Part shown: piece after piece, positions 62,517 to 64,000 of the stretch
How the letters are laid out: every line of letters starts with the position of its first letter
Position numbering within the stretch: position 1 is the stretch's first letter
Origin: Verrucomicrobiia bacterium
GTDB lineage: Bacteria > Verrucomicrobiota > Verrucomicrobiia > Limisphaerales > Fontisphaeraceae
Length of the DNA: 64,000 nucleotides
Direction of reading: 5' to 3'
Assembly: GCA_026414565.1 (NCBI GenBank)
Contig: JAOAIT010000070.1
Location: 1 to 64,000 of the forward strand
Position numbers and translations under genes: made by a program
Notes under the pieces: model-generated
Seen by the model: the letters and a program-made list of their open reading frames with translations, nothing else
Databases searched by the model: none
Told to the model about the DNA's origin: nothing

Positions 62517-63407
62517 TTACAAATCGCGGCCCGTCAGGCGGCGATAGGCCTCCAGGTATTTGGCCTGGGTCTTTTCGACAACGTCCGGCGGCAGCATCGG
62601 GCCGGGGGGATTCTTGTCCCAATTCAACGTCTCCAAATAATCCCGCACAAATTGCTTGTCGTAACTGGGCTGGCCGCGCCCCGGTTGGTATTGATCCGCC
62701 GGCCAGAACCGGGACGAGTCCGGCGTCAGGACTTCATCAATCAAAATCAACTGGCCCTGGTACAGCCCAAACTCAAACTTGGTATCCGCGATGATGATGC
62801 CCCGCTGGCGGGCGTAAGCCCGGGCATGAGTGTAGATTTTCAGGCTTAAATCGCGCACTTTTTCAGCAATTTCCCGTCCCACAATCTGCGCTGCCTGTTC
62901 AAAGGAGATGTTCTCGTCATGCCCGGTCTCCGCCTTGGTGGCGGGGGTGAAGATCGGCTCCGGCAGCTCGCTGGACTCCTGCAATCCCGGCGGCAGTGGG
63001 ATGCCGCATACAGTCCGGGAGGCCTTGTATTCCTTCCACCCGGAGCCAGCCAGATAGCCGCGCACCACGCACTCGATGGCCAGGGGCTGGGCCTTTTTTA
63101 CAATCATGCTGCGGCGTTGCAACTGGGGCGCCCAGGCCGCCAGCGCCGGGGGCAGGGGATCGCCCGCCCGCAGCACCCGATGGTTGGGCACCAACGCTTC
63201 GGTTTGGTCAAACCAGAAATGCGAAAGCTGGGTCAGCACTTCGCCCTTGCGCGGGATGCCATTGGGCATGACGACATCAAATGCCGAAATGCGATCTGTG
63301 GCCACAAACAGCAGATGTTCGCCCAGGTCAAACACCTCGCGCACCTTGCCGCTTTTCAGTTTCTTGATGCCCGGCAGCTCAATTGTCAGCAATGGTATGT
63401 CAGCCAT
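62517..63407 (-). CDS. purC: Phosphoribosylaminoimidazole-succinocarboxamide synthase (SAICAR synthetase)
   Basis: A 296-residue enzyme of the purine pathway, joining CAIR and aspartate with ATP. It begins with [20 protein letters not shown], the phosphate-binding loop; [32 protein letters not shown], the ATP-site [17 protein letters not shown] and [16 protein letters not shown] are all canonical. The length fits the plant/yeast-like longer form common in Bacteroidetes and Verrucomicrobia. ATG 63407 opens the domain, and an inverted repeat lies upstream. Confidence 0.96.
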   Translation of the reverse strand: MADIPLLTIELPGIKKLKSGKVREVFDLGEHLLFVATDRISAFDVVMPNGIPRKGEVLTQLSHFWFDQTEALVPNHRVLRAGDPLPPALAAWAPQLQRRSMIVKKAQPLAIECVVRGYLAGSGWKEYKASRTVCGIPLPPGLQESSELPEPIFTPATKAETGHDENISFEQAAQIVGREIAEKVRDLSLKIYTHARAYARQRGIIIADTKFEFGLYQGQLILIDEVLTPDSSRFWPADQYQPGRGQPSYDKQFVRDYLETLNWDKNPPGPMLPPDVVEKTQAKYLEAYRRLTGRDL

Positions 63408-63441
63408 GCGCCGAATATGCTAAGCAAAATAAAAACTGCAA

Positions 63442-63466
63442 CTGTAAAACAGTCCCATTTTTACAG
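63442..63466. repeat. AT-rich inverted repeat upstream of purC
   Basis: CTGTAAAA (63442-63449) and TTTTACAG (63459-63466) are perfect 8-base arms around a 9-base centre. It lies 35 bases upstream of the purC start, in the gap after the partial beta-helix gene. It could be an operator for purC or a weak terminator of the upstream gene; the arms are mostly A/T, which favours protein binding. Confidence 0.45.
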
Positions 63467-63477
63467 ATTTTTTCGGT

Positions 63478-64000
63478 TCATTTTCCCCGGCGCGGAAGAC
63501 GGCCGGCCTGGGACACATCCACCGGCCCGATGCCCAGGGCATGGGCGGGCGATTCCGGCGCGGGGCGGGCCGTGGGCTGCCACAAATTGAGGAGTAACGG
63601 GCGATTGGTGGCCACTCCCGGCGGCGGGTTGGTGGAGCTTGCACGCGCGCTGTATTGATTCAAGGTCACCCACTCATAGCGGCCACTCTCGGCAAAAAAC
63701 AAGTTGTTGCTCCAGGTCATGACGGCCTGCGCGCCCTCCACCCGGATTTTGCCGGTGGCGTACAGCAGATTGCGCTCCAGAATAAAGCCCGTGGAGCGTG
63801 GAAAGGTGATTTTGGCGTCCCCCAGCACCATGAACAGATTATGGCGGATGGTGTTGTTGGTGGCCATGTGGTTATGGGACGGCCAGTTCACGCGGATGGA
63901 CAGGTTGGATTCGACCAGACAGCCGGAGCTGCGCTCATCCAAATAGTAGGCGGAGGCGCCGTAGCCGCCGGTATCCACAATGTCCCGGGCCAGGTTGCCG
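63478..64000 (-). CDS. C-terminal part of a right-handed beta-helix protein (partial)
   Basis: The frame is open to the window edge (174 codons present), so the gene begins beyond base 64000. The fragment shows the ladder pattern of parallel beta-helix proteins: NNTIRHNLFMVLG, ITFPRSTGFILERNLLY, VMTWSNNLFFAES, with Asn-Asn-Leu/Asn-Leu turns. The end, with a Pro-rich region and PVDVSQAGRLPRRG, has the GPVDVS-type closing segment seen in planctomycete and verrucomicrobial pectate-lyase-like proteins. Sugar cleavage or binding is possible, but no catalytic site is visible in this part. The stop is TGA at 63478. Confidence 0.7.
   Translation of the reverse strand, partial: GNLARDIVDTGGYGASAYYLDERSSGCLVESNLSIRVNWPSHNHMATNNTIRHNLFMVLGDAKITFPRSTGFILERNLLYATGKIRVEGAQAVMTWSNNLFFAESGRYEWVTLNQYSARASSTNPPPGVATNRPLLLNLWQPTARPAPESPAHALGIGPVDVSQAGRLPRRGK

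Overview
The window looks like a chromosomal segment of a GC-rich, Gram-negative member of the Verrucomicrobiota, probably near Limisphaera or Pedosphaera. This is inferred from gene content and not from a marker gene. The pointers are FTLVE-type pseudopilins, very large secreted proteins built from LamG, lamin-tail, CotH, Ig, CARDB and Calx-beta-like modules, Tat-exported Gfo/Idh/MocA oxidoreductases, an LpxC-FabZ fusion with LpxA (so lipid A is made), and starts that mostly lack a Shine-Dalgarno. I saw no rRNA, tRNA, CRISPR array, insertion sequence or prophage.

Layout. 1-12309 is a plus-strand run: the end of a membrane glycosyltransferase, a GT87-like glycosyltransferase, two pseudopilins, a sodium:solute symporter, a tRNA-dihydrouridine synthase and a 2153-residue CotH/lamin-tail surface protein. 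12375-15530 holds a His-rich Ni/Co-type transporter, a divergent GH42 beta-galactosidase-like protein that lacks the usual acid/base Glu, and yacG. 15527-19213 is a tightly overlapping minus-strand operon (LOG protein, tatD, tcdA, hemB). 19480-22624 holds a cysteine-rich duplicated secreted peptide, an ECF sigma/anti-sigma pair, a Crp/Fnr regulator and a secreted esterase. 22701-32249 holds two Gfo/Idh/MocA oxidoreductases, a 1037-residue secreted protein with a duplicated lectin-like module, a Nudix hydrolase, UDP-glucose dehydrogenase and a glycosidase-like secreted protein. A probable decayed small membrane-protein gene lies near 30.6-30.9 kb.

32807-49615 is one intact reading frame of 5602 codons, a giant secreted multidomain protein containing a six-unit repeat array and an unassigned cysteine-rich beta-rich module. 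Downstream is a MoxR ATPase / DUF58 / transglutaminase-like cassette, then a DUF6807 (PmoA-like) secreted protein and a PAS histidine kinase. 56698-63407 is core metabolism and envelope: an orphan ABC-2 permease, lpxA, lpxC-fabZ, pabA/trpG, a XerC/D recombinase and purC. The window ends inside a secreted beta-helix protein.

Taken together, the segment mixes housekeeping genes with a large investment in secreted, probably carbohydrate-facing surface proteins. Three of the large secreted proteins end in a similar short module that may be a sorting or anchoring signal. The best candidates for something undescribed are the giant protein with its private module, that shared C-terminal module, the GH42-like protein with an altered active site, and the 35-residue duplicated cysteine-rich peptide.
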